Positions 27,249 to 35,022 of a DNA stretch of 64,000 nt are shown here, piece after piece. The position numbers and the translations under genes are program-made. The DNA lies in the NCBI GenBank assembly GCA_018223035.1, contig JAAEZD010000007.1, positions 1 through 64,000 on the forward strand, given 5' to 3'. The DNA comes from Heliomarina sp018223035 (lineage in GTDB: Bacteria; Pseudomonadota; Alphaproteobacteria; Rhodobacterales; Rhodobacteraceae). The notes under the pieces were generated by a model. That model did not search any database, had not been told where the DNA came from, and saw only the letters and a program-made list of their open reading frames with translations. How positions within the stretch are numbered: position 1 is the first letter of the stretch; every line of letters starts with the position of its first letter.

Positions 27249-28889
27249 ATGACCGATTTTAATGTGACAAATCCCGAAGGCGCCACCGACGGTGACGATC
27301 TGATCCTCGGCAACGAACTGCCCGAAGCCATCGACGCGTTCGAAGGCGATGACCTCGTTCTGGCCGGTGGCGGCGATGACAAGGTGAGCGGAGGCGAGGG
27401 CGAAGACACGCTGCTTGGCGAAGAGGGCGATGATGTCCTGATCGGTGACCGGGGCAACGACACAATGGCAGGCGGCGCCGGCGATGACCGGATGATCTGG
27501 AACAATGGCGACGGCTCCGACATCATGGAAGGCGGCGAAGGCTATGACACCGCCGAAGCCAATGGGTCGGATACTGCGGGCGATGAATTTGAAATCGGCA
27601 CGGGCGAAAATGGTCGCGTGCTGTTCGAAAGGGTCAATTTCGGGCCCTTCTCGCTGGATATCGGCACCACCGAAGTGATGGAAGTCAACGGTGGTGGCGG
27701 TGACGATATCATCACCGGTGCCGAAGGCCTTGCCGATCTGATCAAGCTCGAACTGCACGGTGGCGCAGGTAACGACCGGATCACCGGCGGCGATGGCGAC
27801 GACGTTCTTGATGGCGGCGAAGGTAATGACGTTCTGGTCGGTTTCCGGGGCAACGACACCATGCTTGGTGGTGCCGGTCGCGACACGATGGTCTGGAACA
27901 ACGGCGATGGTTCGGACATCATGGACGGCGGCAAGGGCAAGGACAAAGCTGTGGTCAACGGCTCCGACGGCGGCGGCGATGTCTTTGAGATCAAGGCCGG
28001 CGAAGATGGCACGGTCGATTTCGCCCGCACCAATTTCGGCCAGTTCACCATCGATATCTCGAACACTGAAAAACTGGTGGTGCGCGGTCAGGGTGGCGAT
28101 GACGTCATCACCGGCGGCGAAGGGCTTCAGGATCTCATCGACTTGAAACTCTTTGGCGGCGCAGGGAATGACCAGATCACCGGCGGCGATGGCAATGACG
28201 TGCTGAAAGGCAATGGCGGTAACGACGTACTTATGGGCTTCAAGGGCGCGGACATCATGAAAGGTGGTGGTGGCCGCGACACGATGATCTGGAACAACGG
28301 CGACGGCTCGGACATCATGAACGGTGGCAAGGGCAAGGATACCGCTGTCGTCAACGGCTCGGGCATCGACGATGTTTTTGAGCTCTCCGGCGATGGTAAA
28401 TCCTTTGACTTTGCCCGCACAAATTTCGGTCAGTTCACGCTCGATATCTCCAAGACCGAAAAGATCGAAATCAACGGCGGTGCCGGTAACGATATCATCA
28501 CGGCGACCGAGGACCTGTGGGAAAAGGCCAGGCTGTACCTCGACGGTGGCGAAGGCGATGACGTCATCACCGGCGGTAACACGAATGACCGTCTGGTCGG
28601 CGGCTCGGGCAATGACGTCCTGAACGGCGGCAGCGGTGACGATGTGCTGATCGGCGGCGAAGGCGAAGATGTCTTTGTCTTCAGCACGGGCATCAACCGC
28701 GTCACGGATTTCGAACAGGGTGTCGATAGCGTCCAGATCGGCGAGGATGCGGCGAACTTCGCGGAACTTCAGGAACACCTCAGTCAGGTTGGCGACGATG
28801 TCGTGCTCGAACTGGATAGCGGCACGATGATCTTCGAAAACCAGAGCCTCAATCAATTCGGCGCAGATGATTTCAGCTTCCTCGCCTGA
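27249..28889 (+). CDS. Secreted RTX calcium-binding protein with three tandem modules
   Basis: A 546-residue, very acidic protein rich in GGxGxD nonapeptides. No N-terminal signal peptide is present, and the C-terminus ends in a hydrophobic/acidic tail (FGADDFSFLA), as expected for type I secretion. Three modules of exactly 132 residues (396 bases) repeat the block WNNGDGSDIM; each combines RTX repeats with an insert of the type FARTNFGQFT(L/I)DIS. A final RTX block and a VFVFSTGINRVTDFEQG segment precede the tail. The ATG at 27249 is used; an upstream in-frame start at 27222 lacks support. No type I secretion genes lie in the window. Function is not known; surface layer, adhesin or matrix protein are options. 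Confidence 0.88.
   Translation: MTDFNVTNPEGATDGDDLILGNELPEAIDAFEGDDLVLAGGGDDKVSGGEGEDTLLGEEGDDVLIGDRGNDTMAGGAGDDRMIWNNGDGSDIMEGGEGYDTAEANGSDTAGDEFEIGTGENGRVLFERVNFGPFSLDIGTTEVMEVNGGGGDDIITGAEGLADLIKLELHGGAGNDRITGGDGDDVLDGGEGNDVLVGFRGNDTMLGGAGRDTMVWNNGDGSDIMDGGKGKDKAVVNGSDGGGDVFEIKAGEDGTVDFARTNFGQFTIDISNTEKLVVRGQGGDDVITGGEGLQDLIDLKLFGGAGNDQITGGDGNDVLKGNGGNDVLMGFKGADIMKGGGGRDTMIWNNGDGSDIMNGGKGKDTAVVNGSGIDDVFELSGDGKSFDFARTNFGQFTLDISKTEKIEINGGAGNDIITATEDLWEKARLYLDGGEGDDVITGGNTNDRLVGGSGNDVLNGGSGDDVLIGGEGEDVFVFSTGINRVTDFEQGVDSVQIGEDAANFAELQEHLSQVGDDVVLELDSGTMIFENQSLNQFGADDFSFLA
27492..28676 (+). repeat. Three tandem 396-base modules in the RTX gene
   Basis: The codons for (M)xWNNGDGSDIM start at 27492, 27888 and 28284, giving two equal steps of 396 bases. 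The modules align over their whole length with point differences; the third is a few codons shorter. This is protein-level duplication inside the gene, not a mobile element. Confidence 0.85.
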
Positions 28890-28903
28890 TAAAGAGCCCC
28901 CCG

Positions 28904-28966
28904 GTCGCCCCGAAATCTTTGGGGCGACGCAGATCCCGCCGACATGGTATGCCGGCGGGGTCATTT
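28904..28966 (+). terminator. Two hairpins after the RTX gene
   Basis: The first stem is GTCGCCCC / GGGGCGAC (28904-28928) and the second CCCGCCG / CGGCGGG (28935-28959), followed by a loose T-rich run. Together they probably end the RTX transcript and separate it from the sigma factor gene. Confidence 0.7.
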
Positions 28967-29030
28967 TCGTTAATTGCTTGTCGCAGTCGCGATGCGAAAA
29001 GATGTGAAACCAGACCTGTGGGAGGTTCCG

Positions 29031-29570
29031 GTGACAGATGTAGACTTGGTGGCGCGGATCGGTCGCGGAGACAGGATCGCCATGAAGGAACTCTATGAAC
29101 GGCATCAGGCCGGGCTGTACCACTTTGTCCGCATGAAACTGGGTGATGCGTTCGAGGCGTCCGACGTGATGCAGGACGCGTTCATGGAGGTCTGGCGCCG
29201 CGCCGACCGTTTCAAGGGACAGTCATCGGTCAAGACCTGGATCTACGGCATTGCACGTAACAAGGCGGTGGACCGTATCCGCCGGTCGACCCGCATGACC
29301 CTGCGCGAAACGCCGGATGATACCGTGCCGGATGAAACCCCCTCGGCGCTGGCGGTGATCGAGGCGACCAGCGAGGCGGCGCGGCTTCGTGCCTGTCTGG
29401 AAAAGCTGACGGCGGCGCAGAAATCGGTGGTTCGGCTGACCTTCTTCGAGGACCTGACCTATCCCGAGGCCGCCGAAGTCGAAGGCGTGCCGGTCGGGAC
29501 CGTCAAGACCCGTATCCACCACGCAAAAAAGCTCCTGATGCACTGCCTTACGAAAGGCGAAACACCATGA
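29031..29570 (+). CDS. ECF-type RNA polymerase sigma factor
   Basis: A 179-residue sigma-70 family protein with region 2 (ELYERHQAGLYHFVRMKLG, ASDVMQDAFMEVWRRADRF, TWIYGIARNKAVDRIRR) and region 4 (LTAAQKSVVRLTFFEDLTYPEAAEVEGVPVGTVKTRIHHAKKLL). The GTG at 29031 is chosen because GGAGG lies five bases before it and region 2 begins just after; in-frame ATGs at 28974 and 28992 would add a tail without homology. The gene converges with the anti-sigma gene, whose stop lies nine bases away on the other strand. Confidence 0.9.
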   Translation: MTDVDLVARIGRGDRIAMKELYERHQAGLYHFVRMKLGDAFEASDVMQDAFMEVWRRADRFKGQSSVKTWIYGIARNKAVDRIRRSTRMTLRETPDDTVPDETPSALAVIEATSEAARLRACLEKLTAAQKSVVRLTFFEDLTYPEAAEVEGVPVGTVKTRIHHAKKLLMHCLTKGETP

Positions 29571-29578
29571 GGTCGAAT

Positions 29579-30172
29579 TCAGTCTGCCTGTGTGCTTTCG
29601 ACGATCCCGCCGCTTTGCGAAAACCGCTCGGTCGCGGCATCGCGGGCGGTGTCATCCGCGAACCCGATACGCCACAACCCCAGCGCGCTGGGCCCGCTGA
29701 TGATCTGGCCGCCGGTCTCGACGAGCAGGGCGCGGATCTCGGCTTCGGTGGCGCTGGTGGTAAAGGCCACAGTCAGGGCAGGGCCATCCGCCGTGCTGCC
29801 GGTCGCGGTTTCGTATCGAGCTTCGCCGTCCGGCATCACCAGCGGTGCGGCCACGAACTGCCAGAGCGCAATCGCCGCCACCGCGCTGGCCGCCGCGATC
29901 TGCCAGACGGGGCGCGTCGACAATACGGGCGCGGTTTTGCCCTCAGCGTCGATCTGACGTTCCAGCCGTGCCCATCCGAGCGCGCCGGGCGCGTTCTCCT
30001 GCGTGGTCTCGCCAAGAACGCCCCGGGCGGCCTGCATCAGGGCGATATCGGCCGCAAGTTCGTCATCCGCCTTTGCCGCCGCTTCGATTTCCTGCGTCTG
30101 CTCCGCAGAACTGCGCCCTGCGATATAGTCGAGAAGGTCTTCGTCGCTGGGTCTCGGCTGATGCGTGGCCAT
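29579..30172 (-). CDS. Membrane anti-sigma factor with prodomain-like periplasmic domain
   Basis: A 197-residue protein. The N-terminus (DEDLLDYIAGRSSAEQTQEIEAAAKADDEL) is a sigma-binding anti-sigma domain of the RskA/zinc-free type, without the His-Cys-Cys triad. One transmembrane helix spans about 89-112. The periplasmic part, residues 132-195, has the predicted order beta-alpha-beta-beta-alpha-beta (TVAFTTSATEAEIRALLVET, then WRIGFADDTARDAATERF), the pattern of inhibitor-I9/subtilase prodomains. The start at 30172 gives the normal anti-sigma N-terminus; the in-frame extension to 30229 is unlikely. It faces the sigma gene tail-to-tail and is divergent from a secreted subtilase gene 141 bases away. 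The role as anti-sigma factor is inferred from layout and context. Confidence 0.78.
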   Translation of the reverse strand: MATHQPRPSDEDLLDYIAGRSSAEQTQEIEAAAKADDELAADIALMQAARGVLGETTQENAPGALGWARLERQIDAEGKTAPVLSTRPVWQIAAASAVAAIALWQFVAAPLVMPDGEARYETATGSTADGPALTVAFTTSATEAEIRALLVETGGQIISGPSALGLWRIGFADDTARDAATERFSQSGGIVESTQAD

Positions 30173-30275
30173 TGGCTGTGTCCTTGTCTGAGCATGGGCG
30201 AAACTGCTGCCCTTGTTCCTTGGTCGCATAATATGCCCGATCGGTTCATCCGCGAGGGCAAAAAAATTTCGATTA

Positions 30276-30291
30276 TGTGAAATGCTTCACC
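30276..30291. promoter_or_regulatory. CRP-like site upstream of the subtilase gene
   Basis: TGTGA - AATGCT - TCACC, close to the TGTGA-N6-TCACA consensus of CRP-family regulators, 22 bases before the subtilase ATG. A second, better match lies upstream of the giant RTX gene at 37886-37903. Confidence 0.4.
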
Positions 30292-30313
30292 GATTTCAGC
30301 AAAGGATTGAGAT

Positions 30314-31471
30314 ATGATCCGTTCTTCCCTTTTTACTTTCTCCCTTTTCCTGGCCGCCCCGGTCATTGCACAGACCTTTGTTCTGGACCCTCCCGCGCCC
30401 GAATTCATCGCGGCGGATGCAGGAGATCTTTACAACACAACAACCCTTGTGGTTCTGGCCGGTGACGCCGCAACGGCGGACCGCCTGATCGCGGCGACTC
30501 CGGCCTATGAGTTGCTGAGCCGCGAGAACCTGACCGGCATCGGTGAGGAAATGCTGGTCTTTCGCCTGCCAGAAGGTGTCACCGGCAAAGAGGCCATTGG
30601 CGAAATGGAGACGCTCGAGCCGGAGGTAACGGCAGGCGTCAACCATGCCTACCGGGCGCCGCCGCCCGCCGAACTGCCGACGGGTCGTGAATATGCAAAC
30701 GGGCTGATCGGCTGGCCGCAGCAGGGCTGCGCGGCGCAGGTGCCGATCGGGATCATCGATACCGACATTGCCGCCGATGAGGCAGGGCTCGCCCGCGCGA
30801 ATATCACGCGCAAGCAATTCGTAGGTGACGGCGGGGTCAGTGGTCACGGCACCGCCATTGCGGAACTGATCGGCGGTCCGGGGCGGTTGACGGACGCCAA
30901 TATCTTCCACGCCGCAGTCGTCGGGCCGGTAGAAGGGAAATCGCCCGCCGCTGGTGTTGATACGCTGGTTCGTGCCGTCGACTGGCTCCGTTCCAATGAC
31001 GTGCGTCTTGTGAACGTGAGCCTTGCTGGCCCCTATAACAAGATCCTCGACCGCGCCTTGCAGGCCGCCGCCGCGCGCGGGATGGTGATTGTTGCCGCCG
31101 CTGGCAACACAGGGCGCGAGGGGCCACCCCGCTATCCGGCAGCGTTCAAGCAGACCATCGCGGTAACGGCGGTCGATGCGGCGCTGAAACCGTATGAAAA
31201 AGCCCCCGAAGGCCGGCATATTGATATCGCGGCACCGGGTGTCGACGTCTTCGTGCCACAGGGCGAGGGCAAGTACCTGTCTGGCACTTCGATTGCCGCG
31301 CCCTTCGTGACATCCATCATCGCCGCCGACCCGGTCGCCTCGGGGCTTGGCGATGCGGCCAAGCTGCGCGACTGGCTTAGCGACGGCGCGCGTGATCTCG
31401 GGGTTTCCGGCCCCGATCCGATTTTCGGCACGGGTCTGGCCCAGCCGGGAAGAGCCTGCCGCAAAGAGTGA
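30314..31471 (+). CDS. Secreted subtilisin-like serine protease (S8)
   Basis: A 385-residue protein with a signal peptide (LFLAAPVIAQ, cleavage about residue 20), a prodomain of about 85 residues, and a compact catalytic domain. The triad is complete: D149 in GIIDTD, H178 in SGHGTAIAEL, and S326 in SGTSIAAPFV. The oxyanion Asn is N265 in AAAGNTG. No C-terminal extension or sorting signal is present, so the product is probably periplasmic or released. It is divergent from the anti-sigma gene. The prodomain fold pattern resembles the anti-sigma periplasmic domain, suggesting a functional link. Confidence 0.93.
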   Translation: MIRSSLFTFSLFLAAPVIAQTFVLDPPAPEFIAADAGDLYNTTTLVVLAGDAATADRLIAATPAYELLSRENLTGIGEEMLVFRLPEGVTGKEAIGEMETLEPEVTAGVNHAYRAPPPAELPTGREYANGLIGWPQQGCAAQVPIGIIDTDIAADEAGLARANITRKQFVGDGGVSGHGTAIAELIGGPGRLTDANIFHAAVVGPVEGKSPAAGVDTLVRAVDWLRSNDVRLVNVSLAGPYNKILDRALQAAAARGMVIVAAAGNTGREGPPRYPAAFKQTIAVTAVDAALKPYEKAPEGRHIDIAAPGVDVFVPQGEGKYLSGTSIAAPFVTSIIAADPVASGLGDAAKLRDWLSDGARDLGVSGPDPIFGTGLAQPGRACRKE

Positions 31472-33844
31472 TCAGACCTCTTTCGCGCTGACCGCCCCAT
31501 GTTCCTCGCGCCGCCCCGGCGCAGCGGCCTTCCAGCGGTGCCAGCCCAGAACCAGAAGCGTGAGAGCGATGCCAGCCCCGCTCAGCATCGGCTCTTTCTG
31601 GATCACCAGCAGGGCCAAAGCCAAGCGGAGCACGGCCTCGCCCCGGCTGATCCCCCGCGTTTCGAACCGGGCGAGAACGGTGGCCAACAGATAGAGCGCG
31701 ATGGATATCTTTAGCGATATCCAAGCAAGGTGAACGGGATGTACCTGACCGTCGAGCCCGTCGAGATACCGTGACGCGCCCGAGATCGGGTTGAGCTGGG
31801 CCGCCTCGATCAGCAAAAGCTCGGGATAGAAGGCAAAGATAAAGGGGATGACAAAGATCACGACCCCGGCCTTGACCGCGGCGAACCCGGTGCGCAGCGG
31901 ATCCGCCCCGGTGATGGACGACGCGGCAAAGGCGGCGACGGCAACGGGCGGGGTGATCGCCGAGGCCACGGCGAAATAGAAGATGAACATGTTGGCCGTG
32001 AAATCCGCGATGCCCAGCCCCACCAGCATCGGCCCCATCAACAGTGCCACGTTGATGTAGGCGGGGACCGTGGGCATGCCCATGCCAAGGATGATCGCCA
32101 TCACCATCGTCGCGAAAAGCGCGACGAACAGGAACAGCGGGCTGTCCCCGATGACGCCGCCGGAACTGCGCAGCCAACCAAGGATGTCGACCGCTATGTA
32201 GTTGGAAAGGCCGGTGAAGTTGAGGCAGAAGTCGATCACCGAAACGGCTAGGAACATCAGGTAAAGGCGGCTCACGAGGATGCCCGCATCGGCGAGCGCC
32301 GAGACGATCTGACCGGGCGCGCGGCGGATTTCGCGGTCAAGGAAGAACAGGATCAGAAGCAGGGCGGCGGCCCACCATCCCGCCGATCCCGCGTCGCCCG
32401 CGGAATTCTGGATCAGTTCGAGCAGCCAGGGCAGGTTTTCCGCGCGGCAGCCGTTTTCGGTGATGATTTTCGTCACGCCCCAGAGGGCCGAGAAGGGGCC
32501 GCAGCCCACGGCCTCTTTCGGGGTCAGGAGGAGGGCGAGGATCAGCATGATCGGCAGGAAGATCATCAACAGGTGAATGGTGTCTTCGCGCGTCAGGCGC
32601 ATGTCCTCGGTGGCCTCGCCCACGGCCTCAATCCCTTGTTTTCGCGCCTGAAATACAACCGTGAGGAAGAGGCAGCCGAAATAGGCGAGGGCGGGGATAG
32701 AGGCCGCGATGATGACCTCGCGATAGGGTACGATGGTCATGGCCGAGAGCACGAAGGCCGCGACGCCCATCACCGGCGGCATGATCTGCCCGCCGGATGA
32801 GGCCGCCGCCTCGATCCCGCCGGCGAAGGTGCGGTTGAAGCCGCGCCGCAGCATCATCGGGATGGTCAGAACGCCGGTAGAAAGCACGTTGACGACCGGA
32901 CCGCCAGAGATGGTGCCAAAGAGGGCGGAGCTGACAATGGCCGCATGGGCCGGACCACCACGGAGCCGACGGGTCCAGAGGAAGGCGATCTTTATCAGCG
33001 ACCGCCCCCCGGCGGAGACGCCAAAGAGAGAGCCCAGCACGATATAGGGAAAGACCGTGTTCATCAGGATGCCCATGAACCGGCCAAGCAAGCCTTGGGC
33101 GTTGTTCACAAGGATGTCCTGCATGTTCGGGCGCCCGTCGATCAACTGTCGTGGCTCACCGCCCAGCTTGGTGACGAGGTACTTGTTGATGTCGTCCGCA
33201 CCGAGGAAGTACCAAACCATAACCGTAATCAGCGTATAGCTGGCGATCAGTATGGCCACGGCCACCAGCGGAAAGCCCCAGACCTTGACGTTATAGCCGA
33301 GAAACACACCGATGGCGCAGGCCATGAGCGGGAAGATCCAGATGCCCAGCGTGTTGATGCAGCTTGGGTCGTCGACCGAGTTCGGGGGCGGCAATCCCAT
33401 CGTCTCGGCGAACTCGATTTCTTCCTGAAGTGCGCGGGCGATCAGCTCGGCGCGTTCGCCGGTGAACTGGTCGATCAGGCAGACGGAGTCGATTTCGATG
33501 AGATAGGCGAGGGCGACCAGAATGGCCGTCACCACCAGTGCAGCATCCATGCACAAGCCGTACACCACCTGTACATCGGATTTGCCATTTTCGCGGAAAT
33601 CGCGGGCAAACAAGTTCTCGATGGCGACGATGGCCATCATCACCACGAAGACGATGGGAAAGAGGTATTCGTAGGGAAACCGCCGGATCGCCACGCTGTC
33701 GCCAAAGGTGGCGGTGACCCAGCCGTCAAGGCCGGGAAAGGCGGGCATCGTGTTCAACAGCCCGGTAAGCACCAGCAGGAACCCGAGCAGGAAGGCGAAT
33801 TTGCGCAGGCCGGTGCGTCGGGGCGAAAGCAGCTCGGATGACAT
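31472..33844 (-). CDS. TRAP (TAXI) transporter fused permease DctQM
   Basis: A 790-residue membrane protein that joins a small-subunit-like N-terminal part (about residues 1-240) to a DctM-like part (about 250-720). Family blocks include SALFGTISGGPVVNVLSTGV, EAAASSGGQIMPPVMGVAAF, GMGMPTVPAYINVALLMGP and SAITPPVAVAAFAASSITGA. This fused form is normal for TAXI-type TRAP systems. About 75 residues after the last core block form two more helices and a basic tail. It follows the TAXI binding-protein gene after a hairpin. The solute is unknown, possibly a sulfonated or phosphonate compound given the neighbouring hydrolase. Confidence 0.92.
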   Translation of the reverse strand: MSSELLSPRRTGLRKFAFLLGFLLVLTGLLNTMPAFPGLDGWVTATFGDSVAIRRFPYEYLFPIVFVVMMAIVAIENLFARDFRENGKSDVQVVYGLCMDAALVVTAILVALAYLIEIDSVCLIDQFTGERAELIARALQEEIEFAETMGLPPPNSVDDPSCINTLGIWIFPLMACAIGVFLGYNVKVWGFPLVAVAILIASYTLITVMVWYFLGADDINKYLVTKLGGEPRQLIDGRPNMQDILVNNAQGLLGRFMGILMNTVFPYIVLGSLFGVSAGGRSLIKIAFLWTRRLRGGPAHAAIVSSALFGTISGGPVVNVLSTGVLTIPMMLRRGFNRTFAGGIEAAASSGGQIMPPVMGVAAFVLSAMTIVPYREVIIAASIPALAYFGCLFLTVVFQARKQGIEAVGEATEDMRLTREDTIHLLMIFLPIMLILALLLTPKEAVGCGPFSALWGVTKIITENGCRAENLPWLLELIQNSAGDAGSAGWWAAALLLILFFLDREIRRAPGQIVSALADAGILVSRLYLMFLAVSVIDFCLNFTGLSNYIAVDILGWLRSSGGVIGDSPLFLFVALFATMVMAIILGMGMPTVPAYINVALLMGPMLVGLGIADFTANMFIFYFAVASAITPPVAVAAFAASSITGADPLRTGFAAVKAGVVIFVIPFIFAFYPELLLIEAAQLNPISGASRYLDGLDGQVHPVHLAWISLKISIALYLLATVLARFETRGISRGEAVLRLALALLVIQKEPMLSGAGIALTLLVLGWHRWKAAAPGRREEHGAVSAKEV

Positions 33845-33873
33845 GGGCGGGCTCCTTGCCGAAACGGGGGTGT

Positions 33874-33897
33874 GCCGGGCGAAGGTTCCCGCCCGGC
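33874..33897 (-). terminator. Hairpin between TAXI binding-protein and permease genes
   Basis: A perfect 8-bp stem GCCGGGCG / CGCCCGGC with an eight-base loop in the 66-base gap between the two genes. There is no T tract, so it is more likely an mRNA-processing or stabilising hairpin than a full terminator. Confidence 0.55.
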
Positions 33898-33910
33898 CGG
33901 GGGCTGAAAC

Positions 33911-34963
33911 CTACTTGGCGCAGTCGGGCACGGTCACGTCGGCCTCTTCCCATGCGGCGATGGCGCCGGGGTGGTACTTGACCGGGTTTATGCCGCAAAA
34001 GCCCGACAGCTTGGGATCAAGGATGCCGACGCCGACGTTCTTCATATAGGCGGTCTTTTCCTTGAGCTGCGGAATGGTGCGGATGTATTCGGCAGTCAGC
34101 GCCTTGGCCATCTCGTCGGACATGTCCTTGTGGACCACGTCGGCAAAGGCGGTGCCCAGACCGCGAAAGGTGTTGTCCTCGGACTGGAGCCGGATGCCCT
34201 TGCCATCCTCATAGCCCATCTCATCCCAGCCGATCACGATTGGCACGTTCCCCGGCGCGTTGAAGATTTTCTGATAGGCTTCGCTTTCGAAAACGTCCTT
34301 GGGCGTGGAGACCATCACCACGTTGCCCGCCGCCTGCATCGTCACCGCGCGGGCCGAGGGAAAGGTGAGCGGAAAGACAAACGCATCCATAGAGCCATCG
34401 ACCAGCAGGGTCGGCAATTGTCCCCAGTTCGCCTGATGGCCGGTGTAATCCTCGCCATCCTTGAAACCGGCGGCCAGGAAGATCGCCTGCCGTGCGTTGA
34501 CCAGCGCGGCGCCGCGCGGCGGGCCGTTCCAGACGTTCTTGCCCTTGAGCTTGTCCCAGCTGTCGATACCTTCGCTTTCCAGCGCGATCAGCCCGTAAGC
34601 CCCGGCGTTATAAGGGTACAGCGCGCGCAGGTTGGCGGCTTTTTCAGCCCCCGCATCGCCCAGTTTGGAATAGGGGCCGCGCCCTTTGGACATCAGGAAA
34701 CCAAGGATCAGCGGCATGGCCGAAATGTCGGTGCGCCCCTCGGCGACGTTCAGCACCGAATTGGTCAGCGTCTGGCCGTCCTGCACCTGAAGATCCGCGA
34801 TACCGGCGGCGCTGGCGACTTCGGCTAGGTGCAGGATCGAGGCGTGCGGGCTGTTGCCCGGGCTTGAGGTTTCGGCGGTCAGGTTGCTTTGGGCATGGGC
34901 GGCGGAGACCGCGAGCACGCCGGACAGGCCAAGCGCGGCCAGTCCTCTGATCAGTTTCGTCAT
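33911..34963 (-). CDS. TAXI-family TRAP substrate-binding protein
   Basis: A 350-residue periplasmic protein with a signal peptide ending at SAAHA (about residue 24). It has the TAXI pattern: SPGNSPHASILHLAEVASAA, LKGKNVWNGPPRGAALVNAR, and VDGSMDAFVFPLTFPSARAV. The ATG at 34963 is preceded by GGAGG; an upstream in-frame ATG at 34978 is excluded on that basis. It supplies the fused DctQM permease encoded next and lies downstream of a sulfatase-like gene on the same strand. Confidence 0.9.
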   Translation of the reverse strand: MTKLIRGLAALGLSGVLAVSAAHAQSNLTAETSSPGNSPHASILHLAEVASAAGIADLQVQDGQTLTNSVLNVAEGRTDISAMPLILGFLMSKGRGPYSKLGDAGAEKAANLRALYPYNAGAYGLIALESEGIDSWDKLKGKNVWNGPPRGAALVNARQAIFLAAGFKDGEDYTGHQANWGQLPTLLVDGSMDAFVFPLTFPSARAVTMQAAGNVVMVSTPKDVFESEAYQKIFNAPGNVPIVIGWDEMGYEDGKGIRLQSEDNTFRGLGTAFADVVHKDMSDEMAKALTAEYIRTIPQLKEKTAYMKNVGVGILDPKLSGFCGINPVKYHPGAIAAWEEADVTVPDCAK

Positions 34964-35022
34964 TTTTTCCTCCCTCATGAGATAGGTGTCAACGACCGCT
35001 CCCCACGGTCTTGTATCGTGTC

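Noticed and set aside
27243..29123. 626-codon open frame on the minus strand opposite the RTX gene
   Set aside because: It mirrors the GGxGxD codon pattern; repeated Gly/Asp codons leave the complementary frame open. It has no ribosome site and no independent domain.
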